Source: Armatimonadota bacterium
Lineage (GTDB): Bacteria > Armatimonadota > UBA5829 > DTJY01
Length of the DNA: 64,000 bases
Direction of reading: 5' to 3'
NCBI GenBank assembly: GCA_029907255.1
Contig: JARYMF010000001.1
Span: 1-64,000 of the forward strand
Each line of letters opens with the position of its first letter. Positions within the stretch are counted from its first letter, which is position 1. Positions 51,609 to 60,769 of this stretch are shown here, piece by piece. The position numbers and the translations under genes were made by a program. The notes below the pieces were generated by a model. The model was not told the origin of the DNA. It was given only the letters and a program-made list of their open reading frames with translations, and did not search any database.

Positions 51609-54581
51609 ATGAAAGATTCACATCTTTCACCCCAAGTAGTTTTGTTCCTCGTAGTTTTGGGTTGCTTTTGCATTGTAGCAAGCACCTACGCTGGACCTGT
51701 GGCCTATATTGACGCCTCTGGGACTATCACTGTTCTCAATCACCCAAGGGCTGTAGATGTGGTCTCGGCACTGTCTCTCTTATCGTCACCGCCTCCGGGT
51801 ACTCAAGCTGCATTGGGTATTACCTCTGCAATACCTCCAGGCACGAAGTTGCTTAGCCTCACCTTTGAGGGCGATAGGGCGGTTGTTGACTTTTCCAAAC
51901 GATTAATGTCGCAGGGAGCTGGTGAGGCGCGACTTGCGGCAATTTTCGACCAGGTAAAGTGGACGTTGCGTTGCTACGGCATTGATGGCGACGTCTCAAT
52001 CCTAGCTGAGGGTGTGCCTTTTGCGGAATACGCAGAGCCTGCGCCAGTAATTGAACCGAGAAGCGATGTTAAGCTTAATACTCTCTCGGGACGCAGTGTC
52101 ACGTTGTCTCCAGGTCATGGATTGGTGTGGACTGGGTCAAGTTGGGGATTCCAGCGCAGTCCAACTTGCAGCGGCCAGCTTTCGCGTGAGGATGACCACA
52201 ATATTGAAATCTGCCAGTATATTAAAACCTACCTTGAGCAAGACGGTATGACTGTCAAAGTGCCAAGGTGCTTGGACAAAAACTATGGGACATGTCCATT
52301 GGTGAGCTACCCTTGGTGGCAAATGGCTTCCGTATATTGGCTTTGGCACAAAGGGTATCCTTGCACTGTTTGGGGAAGCACCACCGACTGTACGCCAGGT
52401 TCAGGCGCTGACGAATGGAATGACGACATCCGTGCTCGCCCATTAGCATCGGACTACGACAACACGGACATATACATTTCAATCCATACCAATGCCTACC
52501 AGGGCGATTGCTATGGCACTTCTTGCCCTACCGGTTCCGATATGTATTATGATTGTAGCTCGGAACATGCGGCGTGGTGTACGGTGAGCCAGAACCTGGC
52601 AAATGCAATAAACAATGCGCTTATTGACGCCATTCGGAACAAAATGCCGGATAGCGATTGGAACAATCGTGGCGTGCATGATTCAAATGGCGCCTACGGT
52701 GAAATTCGAATTCCCGATAGAGCCGCTTGTCTGCTAGAACTCGGATTCCACGACACCTGCGATCATGACGTTCAGCATTTAAAGGATAACTTCTTCCGCT
52801 CAGTAGCGGCATGGGGAATCTACAAGGGTGTTTGCGATTATTTTGGCCAGACACCTACATGGGATTTCTATTCGGATGAGTTAGTAAGCCACAACATTCC
52901 GTCGTCTCTACTTCCGGGCGAGCGTGCCAATGTGCAAATCGTGTTCCGAAATAGAGGAGTGCTATGGAACCAGGCAAGGGGATTCAAGCTTGGAGCTGTG
53001 GGAGATTCTGATCCTTTCACGACCACCATTCGCTACGATGTTACAAGCGAAGTAGCGCCAGGTGATACATATACCTTCAACTTAACTCTCACTGCTCCCT
53101 CAACCACTGGCACCTATACGACGGATTGGCGAATGTTGCGAGAAGGTTATCAGTGGTTTGGTGCAACATGTCAGCAGCAAATCACCGTGTCTGGTACTCC
53201 TGATACAACTCCGCCCAGCGTCCCAACCAACCTATCAGCTTGGCCGCCAAGTCAGACACAGGTAAATCTAGCTTGGTCAGCCTCGACAGATAATAGGGCG
53301 GTTGCAGGATACAAGGTCTATCGGAATGGATCGCAAATCGCAACAACTGAAAGCACCTCATATTCCGACACCACTTGCTCGGCAAACACCACCTATACCT
53401 ATCAGGTATCGGCTTTCGATACGTCGGGGAATGAATCTGCCAGGTGTACAGGGGTAGTAGTAACCACTCCTCCAAGCTATCAAGTGATTTTGGATGAGGA
53501 GTCTTGCACTTGGTATGGTTCGTGGACTAGCGCCACTGCGACTGCGCCAGCGGCGTATAATGGCGACTACAAATATACCACCTCGTCGGCTAGTAGTGAG
53601 ACTGCTTGGGCAAAGTGGACGCCGAACCTTACCTATGCCGGTACGTATGAGGTTTATGTCTACTATAGGTCTGGTACCAACCGCACGACTAAAGCACCTT
53701 ACACCGTCTATTTCAAGACTGGATCAACAACCATTCAGGTTAACCAGACAATTAATGGCGGCCAGTGGAACATAATAGCAACGAAGCCTTTCAATAGCGG
53801 TACCGGCGGTTATGTAAAGCTAAGCAACTACACTGGCGAAAGCGGTCTGGCAGTGATTGCCGATGCAGTCCGCTGGAATTACCTGACCTATCTGGATTCG
53901 CAGGCTCCAAGCACGCCCACTAACCTTCAGGGGACAGCAATTTCGGGCAACCAGGTGAATCTCACATGGACTGGTTCCACAGACAATATTGGCGTAGCTG
54001 GCTATAAAATCTACAGAAACAGCTCGCAAATTGGCACGAGCGCTACCACTAGCTACTCCGATACAACTTGCTCGTCCAACACGACGTACACGTATCAGGT
54101 GAGCGCGTACGATGAGGCCGGCAACGAGTCAGGTCTAAGCAACCAGGTGGTGGTGACCACACCAGCGAGGACTGAGTACATCATAGACGAGGAGGCGGCC
54201 ACCTATCAAGGTTCGTGGGTAACTGCAACCTGTGATACTTCATACGCTTATAATGGTGACTATCGTTACTACAGCACAGCCACGAGTGAAACGGCATGGG
54301 CCAAGTGGACGCCGAATCTTGAAGCCGCTGGCTACTACAATGTCTACTGCATGTACCGCTCTGGTTCAAACCGCTCGACCAAAGCTCCATATACTGTGTA
54401 TTGGAATGGCGGATCGCAGACAGTTCAAGTCAATCAAACTGTCAATGGCGGTACTTGGGTCACCTTGGTTACCAACAAGCCGTTTGCGGCTGGTACTTCA
54501 GGTTACGTGAAACTTGGCAACGGCACGGCAGAGAGCTCGAAGGTAGTGATCGCCGATGCTGTAAAGTTCAATAAACAATAA
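51609..54581 (+). CDS. Large secreted GerMN/amidase_3 cell-wall hydrolase with repeated Fn3 and golvesin-like modules
   Basis: 990 residues. Signal peptide (1-28), a GerMN domain (about 30-145), an N-acetylmuramoyl-L-alanine amidase_3 domain (about 155-405) with His170, Glu194, His293 and catalytic Glu377 (LLELGFHD), an NBR1/Ig-like domain (about 415-528), then two copies of an Fn3 domain plus a golvesin/Xly-type carbohydrate-binding-like domain (about 531-757 and 764-990). It should cleave the amide bond between MurNAc and the stem peptide outside the membrane. Paralogous to the gene at 54872. Own promoter and a strong terminator. Confidence 0.92.
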   Translation: MKDSHLSPQVVLFLVVLGCFCIVASTYAGPVAYIDASGTITVLNHPRAVDVVSALSLLSSPPPGTQAALGITSAIPPGTKLLSLTFEGDRAVVDFSKRLMSQGAGEARLAAIFDQVKWTLRCYGIDGDVSILAEGVPFAEYAEPAPVIEPRSDVKLNTLSGRSVTLSPGHGLVWTGSSWGFQRSPTCSGQLSREDDHNIEICQYIKTYLEQDGMTVKVPRCLDKNYGTCPLVSYPWWQMASVYWLWHKGYPCTVWGSTTDCTPGSGADEWNDDIRARPLASDYDNTDIYISIHTNAYQGDCYGTSCPTGSDMYYDCSSEHAAWCTVSQNLANAINNALIDAIRNKMPDSDWNNRGVHDSNGAYGEIRIPDRAACLLELGFHDTCDHDVQHLKDNFFRSVAAWGIYKGVCDYFGQTPTWDFYSDELVSHNIPSSLLPGERANVQIVFRNRGVLWNQARGFKLGAVGDSDPFTTTIRYDVTSEVAPGDTYTFNLTLTAPSTTGTYTTDWRMLREGYQWFGATCQQQITVSGTPDTTPPSVPTNLSAWPPSQTQVNLAWSASTDNRAVAGYKVYRNGSQIATTESTSYSDTTCSANTTYTYQVSAFDTSGNESARCTGVVVTTPPSYQVILDEESCTWYGSWTSATATAPAAYNGDYKYTTSSASSETAWAKWTPNLTYAGTYEVYVYYRSGTNRTTKAPYTVYFKTGSTTIQVNQTINGGQWNIIATKPFNSGTGGYVKLSNYTGESGLAVIADAVRWNYLTYLDSQAPSTPTNLQGTAISGNQVNLTWTGSTDNIGVAGYKIYRNSSQIGTSATTSYSDTTCSSNTTYTYQVSAYDEAGNESGLSNQVVVTTPARTEYIIDEEAATYQGSWVTATCDTSYAYNGDYRYYSTATSETAWAKWTPNLEAAGYYNVYCMYRSGSNRSTKAPYTVYWNGGSQTVQVNQTVNGGTWVTLVTNKPFAAGTSGYVKLGNGTAESSKVVIADAVKFNKQ
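53199..54575 (+). repeat. Internal duplication of the Fn3 plus golvesin-like module
   Basis: Two direct modules of about 680 bases lie in the 3' half of amidase 1: unit 1 about 53199-53880 and unit 2 about 53898-54575. Both contain SYSDTTC...NTTYTYQVSA and ETAWAKWTPNL with APYTVY and VIADAV blocks. The close similarity suggests a fairly recent in-gene duplication. Confidence 0.8.
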
Positions 54582-54617
54582 AGGCGCAAGTAAACCCCCG
54601 TTGGCGCGCTAGCAATG

Positions 54618-54661
54618 GCACCTGGAGCTCTATTGGTGAGCTCCAGGTGCGTTTTATTTTT
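54618..54661 (+). terminator. Strong rho-independent terminator after amidase 1
   Basis: GCACCTGGAGCTC (54618-54630) and GAGCTCCAGGTGC (54638-54650) form a perfect 13-bp stem with a 7-base loop, followed by GTTTTATTTTT. Confidence 0.93.
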
Positions 54662-54724
54662 GCGAAGTATAACTTAACGGTTGCACAACTGGTAATTATA
54701 CTGGTACACTCCTTGCCATGAAGG

Positions 54725-54733
54725 TGATATAAT
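54725..54733 (+). promoter_or_regulatory. Extended -10 promoter for amidase 2
   Basis: TGATATAAT (54725-54733) is a TGn-extended -10 with no clear -35, about 135 bases before the ATG. The remaining leader has no recognised structure. Confidence 0.4.
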
Positions 54734-54871
54734 ACTTTCAAACATTAATTTGACCTTTATTTTAGCGGCTATCAGGCATTTTATAGTTAATGAAAGCAGC
54801 TAACTTTAAGAAATTTTATTGGTTGGTGGGCAAGAAAGCAAGTTTAAAGTTTTAAGGGAGGGGTTGCTAGA

Positions 54872-57800
54872 ATGGGCGCTCATTTCCGTCACTTTTTAAT
54901 CCTTTTTTCTGCTCTTGTCTTTCTCCTAAGCATAGAGCTTTGTGTGTATCCATCAGCTGTTGTGTTTTACCTCGATGATCTGGGTGGTTTGAAGGCGGTG
55001 ATGCATCCGGACGTCTCGGACCCAGTTTCTGCGGTTGCCGCATTAGCACAGCCAATTGTGGATCCAGATACCGGAAAGCAGTTATCCTCAGCCATCCCAC
55101 AAGGAACTAAGGTTCTTGACCTGCGAGTAGAAGGCGAAACTACTATTGTAGATTTTTCGAAAGAGGTAACAGCTGGGATTACGGAGGAAAAGCTTGGGAT
55201 AATTTTTAAGCAAGTAAACCTCACTCTAAGGCAGTTTAGCCTCGATAAAGATGTCAAAATTATGGCCGAGGGGAAGCTGCTATCCGATTATCTGCCGCCA
55301 ACACCTATAATTACGCCTCGTTCGAAAGAAGCGACTCCTTCCTCTGCACCTGGTATTCCTCCACTTGTCGGCGGTCTTGCAGGGAAAAGTATCACAATTT
55401 CTCCTGGACACGGCATCTATTGGAATGGTAGTGGCTGGTATACGCAGCGCCCCGTTTATTGTTCGCCGCTGAACGAGGAGGACTTCCACAACCTGGAAAT
55501 GTGCCAGTACCTTGAGAAGTACCTTCTCAATGATGGAGCTACTGTTCGAATGGTCCGCTGTACTAATAAGAACTATGGTAACCATCCTACTACTGGCAAG
55601 CCTTGGTGGCAGATGGCGGCTTGTTATTGGCTTCAGCATATTGGATATCCTTGTAGCGTATATGGAAGCTACTCTGGTTGCACCTTGGGAAGCGGGTCGA
55701 GCGAATCCAGCGATGATATCCGCTCCAGACCGCTTGCCTCGGATTACGACAATAGCGATATTTATGTGTCGCTGCATACTAATGGTTATGCTGGGGATTG
55801 TTATTCAGGCTGTCCGACAGGCACAGAGACCTATTATGATGCGAGTACTGAGCATGCCCCTTGGGGTGCAGTCAGCCAGACTCTCGCTACCTACATCAAC
55901 AACAACATAATGAGTGCCATCCAACAGAATGTTGATAGCCAGTGGACCTGTCACGGTGCTTGTGTAAAGAATTCGAACGGTGCATATGGAGAAATTCGCA
56001 TCCCAGACCGGGCAGCGACTCTTACTGAATTAGCTTTTCATGATACGTGTAATTACGATGCTGTTTATTTGAGAGACAATTTCTTCCGGTCCGCGGCAAT
56101 GTGGGGCATGTATAAGGGTATCTGCCAATACTTTGGGACAAACCCCACGTGGGATTTTTATTCCTGCGAACTTGTCAGCGAGGACATTCCAACGACCATG
56201 GAGGCCGGCCGTCAGTATACAGTGCATATTACTTTCCGAAATAAGGGAGTCTTGTGGACCGAAGCCCGCCAAATTAGATTAGGTGCAGTTGGAGACTCTG
56301 ATCCATTTACCACCCAGACGAGACACATCATATCTGGCGAAGTTGGCCCAAATGAAACTTATACGTTCACATTTGTACTAACAGCCCCCAATTCTGGCAA
56401 CACCTACCTCACCGATTGGCGAATGGTGCGCGATGGCTACACTTGGTTTGGTCCAACAGTTAGCAAACAAGTATTAGTAATTGGCGAGCCCGATACCCAG
56501 CCGCCCAGTGTCCCAGCCAATCTAGTTGCCGAAGCAGTAAGCACAAGCCAAATTGAGCTGACATGGTCTGCTTCAACCGATAATGTAGGTGTCACTGGTT
56601 ATAAGGTTTTCAGGAATAGTTTGCAAATCACCACGACTACACAGACTTCATATACAGATACTGGACTTGCAGGCAACACAACATATACCTATACAGTTTC
56701 GGCTTATGACGCAATCGGAAATGAGTCTGCTCAAAGTGCTCCATCTGCTGCTATAACCCATGTAGTCGTATTCCAGGACGGCTTCCCTAATCTAAATGCA
56801 TGGGGTCCGGACGTCGTTGCAGATGGTTCAACAAGAGGAGTAAGCTTGTACACCGATGAGCACCATGGTACATATTCTGGTTCAGGTGCGGCATTAACGC
56901 AACCAGGCTCGAATTCCAATCAGGGCTGTCTGAGCTACCGAGCATTACAAGATACTTTTTCCTGCGGTGCATTTGACTGTTGGTTCTATGACCTTGGAGG
57001 TACGGACAACAGCAATCAGGGTATTCACGTGCGAGGGTACAACGGAAACACAATAGTGTTTTCAGCATACTTAGGAACATATCCCAACTCACCGGGGAGT
57101 TCTACGAAGTATTCTGGAGGGGTTTTCGATGGCACCTCTTGGTCATGGGCACCGCAGCTAGCTTCGAGGTCGATTGCTTGGCGTAATCTTAAAATTGTTG
57201 TTGGACCAACCCAAATCAAATACTATATTGATGGAGTGAAAAAGGGTAGCCTGCCCAGGCCTGCAAATGCGGACACCTTTGGCTTTACGCGGGTCAACAT
57301 TGGCCGTGAGTATAATGTGGTAACCGAAAGCCTTTTCGACGATGCTCAATTCACAGCCAGCCCTCCGTTGGCGCCCATTCCTGGGACGCCAGTCGCACTC
57401 TCAACATCGAGCATTCGGTGGAACTTTACCGATGTCTCGAATAATGAATCCGGTTTCAGATTGCATGACGCTAGCCACGCGGTTAAGGGCACTGCAGGCA
57501 GAAATGCCTCATATATAGACGAAACTGGCCTTGCGCCAAATACGCTATACACACGGCATTTCCATGCGAGAAATGGCTCAGTCGAGGGCCCTGGCACATC
57601 AACTGTATATACGTATACCTTGTCAATTCCACCTTCGACAAGCAACGTAATTTGCGACAAAGCAACGAATACATGGTACTCTACGCCAAGTTTTACCTTT
57701 ACCGCGGTTGGAGGCTTTGGCGCTGGCAAAGTTCAGTATTACCGCTATGCTTGGAATAAAAACAGCACGCATACTTGGACGGGTGTTGAGCCACAATGGA

Positions 57801-58543
57801 ATTATGGTGATTTGACGCTAACAGCGTCTGAACCAGGTAGCTGGTATCTGCATATCAAAGGTTATAACGGTGCGAACGTCGAGAATGGCACTCTTGATCT
57901 CGGCCCATTCAAATATGCTCCGACGGTATCTACGATTTCCGATGCAAAAGCGCTTCCAAATGATACACCGGTCTCACTTGCGAACAAGGTGGTGACAGGA
58001 AACTTCGGATCGTTCTTCTACATCCAAGAGAACGGGACGCCGAGAAGCGACCAATCGGCTGGCATCCGTGTGGATGGTTCAGGTCCAGCGGTCGGAACGC
58101 TGGTTACGGTATCGGGGGTAATTAGGCTTCAGGATGGTGAGCGCAGAATTGCCGAAGCGAATGTGATTCCGGGTTCTGCCGGAATAGTACCCGATGCGCC
58201 GTTTATGGTTAACCGTTGCGTTGGCGGCGGTTCGCTGAATACATGGACCCCAGGTCTGCCCGGTCGTTGGGATATCCACAACGTTGGCTTGCTAATCAAA
58301 ACCTCCGGCATAATCTCGTTTGTGGGTTCAGGGTTTGTCTACATTAATGATGGCTCAGTACAAAACGACGGCACCGGCCACTCGGGTCTTAGAGTGGAAA
58401 CAACAAACTTAACTGGTCCGTTCAACTATGGCGACTACATGATAATTCGCGGTATAAGCTCCACAATGGTGGACGGAGGCGTTTTGATACCTGTTGTTAG
58501 GCCAAGAAACGACGGAGACAAGACAATCTATTCACTACCCTAA
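54872..58543 (+). CDS. Very large secreted GerMN/amidase_3 protein with mixed C-terminal modules
   Basis: 1223 residues. Signal peptide, GerMN (about 30-150), amidase_3 (about 175-415; His180, Glu203, His302, catalytic Glu386 in ELAFHD), NBR1/Ig-like (about 425-535), Fn3 (about 540-630), a LamG-like domain (about 633-830), further Fn3/Ig-like stretches (830-1015) and a paired OB-like tail (about 1020-1223) related to the subtilase tail at 3759. Probably a cell-wall amidase attached to or acting on surface polymers. GGGAGGGG lies just before the ATG. Similar to amidase 1 only through the first 630 residues. Confidence 0.9.
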   Translation: MGAHFRHFLILFSALVFLLSIELCVYPSAVVFYLDDLGGLKAVMHPDVSDPVSAVAALAQPIVDPDTGKQLSSAIPQGTKVLDLRVEGETTIVDFSKEVTAGITEEKLGIIFKQVNLTLRQFSLDKDVKIMAEGKLLSDYLPPTPIITPRSKEATPSSAPGIPPLVGGLAGKSITISPGHGIYWNGSGWYTQRPVYCSPLNEEDFHNLEMCQYLEKYLLNDGATVRMVRCTNKNYGNHPTTGKPWWQMAACYWLQHIGYPCSVYGSYSGCTLGSGSSESSDDIRSRPLASDYDNSDIYVSLHTNGYAGDCYSGCPTGTETYYDASTEHAPWGAVSQTLATYINNNIMSAIQQNVDSQWTCHGACVKNSNGAYGEIRIPDRAATLTELAFHDTCNYDAVYLRDNFFRSAAMWGMYKGICQYFGTNPTWDFYSCELVSEDIPTTMEAGRQYTVHITFRNKGVLWTEARQIRLGAVGDSDPFTTQTRHIISGEVGPNETYTFTFVLTAPNSGNTYLTDWRMVRDGYTWFGPTVSKQVLVIGEPDTQPPSVPANLVAEAVSTSQIELTWSASTDNVGVTGYKVFRNSLQITTTTQTSYTDTGLAGNTTYTYTVSAYDAIGNESAQSAPSAAITHVVVFQDGFPNLNAWGPDVVADGSTRGVSLYTDEHHGTYSGSGAALTQPGSNSNQGCLSYRALQDTFSCGAFDCWFYDLGGTDNSNQGIHVRGYNGNTIVFSAYLGTYPNSPGSSTKYSGGVFDGTSWSWAPQLASRSIAWRNLKIVVGPTQIKYYIDGVKKGSLPRPANADTFGFTRVNIGREYNVVTESLFDDAQFTASPPLAPIPGTPVALSTSSIRWNFTDVSNNESGFRLHDASHAVKGTAGRNASYIDETGLAPNTLYTRHFHARNGSVEGPGTSTVYTYTLSIPPSTSNVICDKATNTWYSTPSFTFTAVGGFGAGKVQYYRYAWNKNSTHTWTGVEPQWNYGDLTLTASEPGSWYLHIKGYNGANVENGTLDLGPFKYAPTVSTISDAKALPNDTPVSLANKVVTGNFGSFFYIQENGTPRSDQSAGIRVDGSGPAVGTLVTVSGVIRLQDGERRIAEANVIPGSAGIVPDAPFMVNRCVGGGSLNTWTPGLPGRWDIHNVGLLIKTSGIISFVGSGFVYINDGSVQNDGTGHSGLRVETTNLTGPFNYGDYMIIRGISSTMVDGGVLIPVVRPRNDGDKTIYSLP

Positions 58544-58609
58544 ATTGCTTCTAAGGCCCTTGACAGACTCTTCCCTGGGCGTTATGCTGGATGCGAGGTT
58601 CCAAACGAC

Positions 58610-59614
58610 ATGACGCCCAGGGAACGAGTCATCCGCTCAATTGAGTTCTGTGAAACTGATATTATCCCCTATCATGTCACCTTTACCGCTGGTGCCCGAA
58701 GAAAGCTAGCTGAATTTTACAGTGATTCCGAATTCGAGGCGCGATTAGGAAATCATTTGGCTATGATCTCGCATGACGGCTTATGGCCACGAGAGGAGGT
58801 CAAGCCAGGCTACTTCAAAGACAGGTGGGGAGTAATTTGGAACCGAACAATAGATAAAGATATTGGTTGTGTTGACAACCAAGTGCTCTCAGAACCTTCA
58901 CTGCGTGGCTGGCAGCCTCCTGACCCAGTCTACCCACTTCTTGCTGAAACCTATCCAACTTTTATTGAAGCCAATGCGGACAAGTTTCGTGTTGCCAGCA
59001 TAGGGTTTTCACTCTTTGAAAGGGCATGGACTCTTCGGGGGTTCGAACAGTTGCTTGTAGATATGATTGAATTACCCCAGTTTGTTCATGAGCTTCTCGA
59101 TAAAATTACAGAGTTTAATTTGGCGCAGATTGACTTTGCTCTCAAGCACGACATTGACTGTGTTCGGTTTGGTGACGATTGGGGGAGCCAGAATGGACTT
59201 ATCATGGGCCCAGCATTGTGGCGAGAGTTCATCAAACCACGGATTGCAAAAATGTACAAGCGAGTTCGAGATGCTGGCAAATACGTTATGATTCACTGTT
59301 GCGGCGATGTTAAAGCTATCCTTCCAGATTTAATTGAATGTGGTTTGAATATTTTTAACCCTTTTCAGCCGGAAGTGATGGATATATTTGAGACCAAGAA
59401 GCGATATTATGGGCAACTTTCGTTTTTCGGCGGCATAAGCGTCCAACGCCTCCTCCCGCTTGGGACGCCTGATGAGATTCGGCGTGAGACTCGGCGACTG
59501 CTTGACGTGCTCGGTAAAGGCGGGGGATACATCGCTTCACCGTCGCATGACATTCCTGTGGATGTTCCTGCAGAAAACATGGCAGCAATGATAGACGTAC
59601 TCCGAGGGCAGTGA
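58610..59614 (+). CDS. UroD-like family protein 2
   Basis: 334 residues, uroporphyrinogen decarboxylase superfamily barrel: MTPRERVIRSIEFCETDIIP, IDCVRFGDDWGSQNGLIMGP, GKYVMIHCCGDVKAILPDLI and GGGYIASPSHDIPVDVPAEN. The His-Cys-Cys motif is a possible zinc or thiol site, as in corrinoid-dependent methyltransferases. It lacks the HemE RxxGR signature. The next gene starts inside its stop. Confidence 0.85.
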   Translation: MTPRERVIRSIEFCETDIIPYHVTFTAGARRKLAEFYSDSEFEARLGNHLAMISHDGLWPREEVKPGYFKDRWGVIWNRTIDKDIGCVDNQVLSEPSLRGWQPPDPVYPLLAETYPTFIEANADKFRVASIGFSLFERAWTLRGFEQLLVDMIELPQFVHELLDKITEFNLAQIDFALKHDIDCVRFGDDWGSQNGLIMGPALWREFIKPRIAKMYKRVRDAGKYVMIHCCGDVKAILPDLIECGLNIFNPFQPEVMDIFETKKRYYGQLSFFGGISVQRLLPLGTPDEIRRETRRLLDVLGKGGGYIASPSHDIPVDVPAENMAAMIDVLRGQ

Positions 59615-60606
59615 TGACAAATAGAGAAAGATTTCGACGAGTAATGAACTTCGAGCCGGTTGATAGACTGCCGATTTTTGAATGGGCGCCTTGGTGGAAC
59701 AAAACAATAGAGCGTTGGTATGAAGAAGGGCTTCCACGCGATTTGAAAGATGGTTTTGCAATTAGAAGCTACTTCGGTCAGGATGCACACCGACAATATT
59801 GGATTTCGCCTCGAAAACCTAGTTGCCCACATCCACCAGGTCATGGGCTAGGAATAATCGTCGACAGAAAAGATTATCTTGCGATTAAAGAACATCTCTA
59901 TCCCGACCCAGCTCTCGACGTGGCGACAGTTGAAGCATGGGCAGAAGAGCAGGCACGCGGCGAAACGATTGTATGGATTTCACTTGATGGATTTTTTTGG
60001 TTTCCTCGGACACTTTTGGGTATTGAAAGGCATCTATTTGCCTTTTATGACCAACCCGAACTAATAAAAGAAATAAACGAGGACCTACTTGCTTTTCATT
60101 TGCGCACTATTGAGCAATTTTGCAAAATCTGCATTCCGGACTTCATGACCTTTGCTGAGGATATGTCATATAATCATGGGCCAATGCTTTCGAAGGCGCA
60201 GTTTGACGAGTTTCTTGCTCCATATTACCAACAAATTACTCCACAACTCCACAAGATGGGCATAATTCCATTCGTTGATACGGACGGCGATGTAACCAAA
60301 CCTGTGGGTTGGTATGAGGAAGTAGGCATAGTGGGCTTCCTTCCTCTTGAGCGAATGGCTGGCGTTGATGTGAACGCTCTACGCAAAGACCACCCAAATC
60401 TCAGAATGATTGGCGCTTTTGATAAGACCGTGATGCACCTGGGTGAGGAACGCATAAGACAAGAATTTGAACGCCTGCTGCCGGTGATGCGCCAGGGTGG
60501 TTTTGTGCCATCGGTTGACCACCAAACGCCACCTGAAGTATCGCTCGAGGATTACAACCTCTGGATGCGACTCCTTCGCGAATATTGCGAAAAAGCTGCT
60601 CGATAA
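59614..60606 (+). CDS. UroD-like family protein 3
   Basis: 330 residues from ATG 59614 (GTG 59611 also possible; GAGGG upstream). Same superfamily: MTNRERFRRVMNFEPVDRLP, FMTFAEDMSYNHGPMLSKAQ, GIIPFVDTDGDVTKPVGWYE and GGFVPSVDHQTPPEVSLEDY. Asp replaces the His-Cys pair found in protein 2, so the two probably act on different substrates or as a catalytic and a non-catalytic partner. Coupled by a TGATG overlap. Confidence 0.85.
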   Translation: MTNRERFRRVMNFEPVDRLPIFEWAPWWNKTIERWYEEGLPRDLKDGFAIRSYFGQDAHRQYWISPRKPSCPHPPGHGLGIIVDRKDYLAIKEHLYPDPALDVATVEAWAEEQARGETIVWISLDGFFWFPRTLLGIERHLFAFYDQPELIKEINEDLLAFHLRTIEQFCKICIPDFMTFAEDMSYNHGPMLSKAQFDEFLAPYYQQITPQLHKMGIIPFVDTDGDVTKPVGWYEEVGIVGFLPLERMAGVDVNALRKDHPNLRMIGAFDKTVMHLGEERIRQEFERLLPVMRQGGFVPSVDHQTPPEVSLEDYNLWMRLLREYCEKAAR

Positions 60607-60640
60607 GCCCTCAAAAACTCACCCCTTAAAAAATAAGGTA

Positions 60641-60669
60641 TTGACAAATTAATTGTTTCTGCCTATAAT
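60641..60669 (+). promoter_or_regulatory. Perfect-consensus promoter
   Basis: TTGACA (60641-60646), 17 bases, TATAAT (60664-60669): both hexamers match the sigma70 consensus exactly. The transcript leader to the GTG at 60770 is about 95 bases and A/T-rich. Strong constitutive expression of the secreted protein downstream is expected. Confidence 0.85.
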
Positions 60670-60769
60670 TAATAGCAGACAATAGCTTATAATATAAAGC
60701 CAGCATTATTTTCACGGTTCACTTATAAAAGTATTTTATAGAGTTAAGTGTGGAGAAAGGAGCAAAAAC

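Noticed and set aside
49831-60606. True HemE (uroporphyrinogen decarboxylase) among the UroD-like genes
   Set aside because: None of the three has the RxxGR substrate motif near the N-terminus, so they are not assigned as hemE despite the fold.
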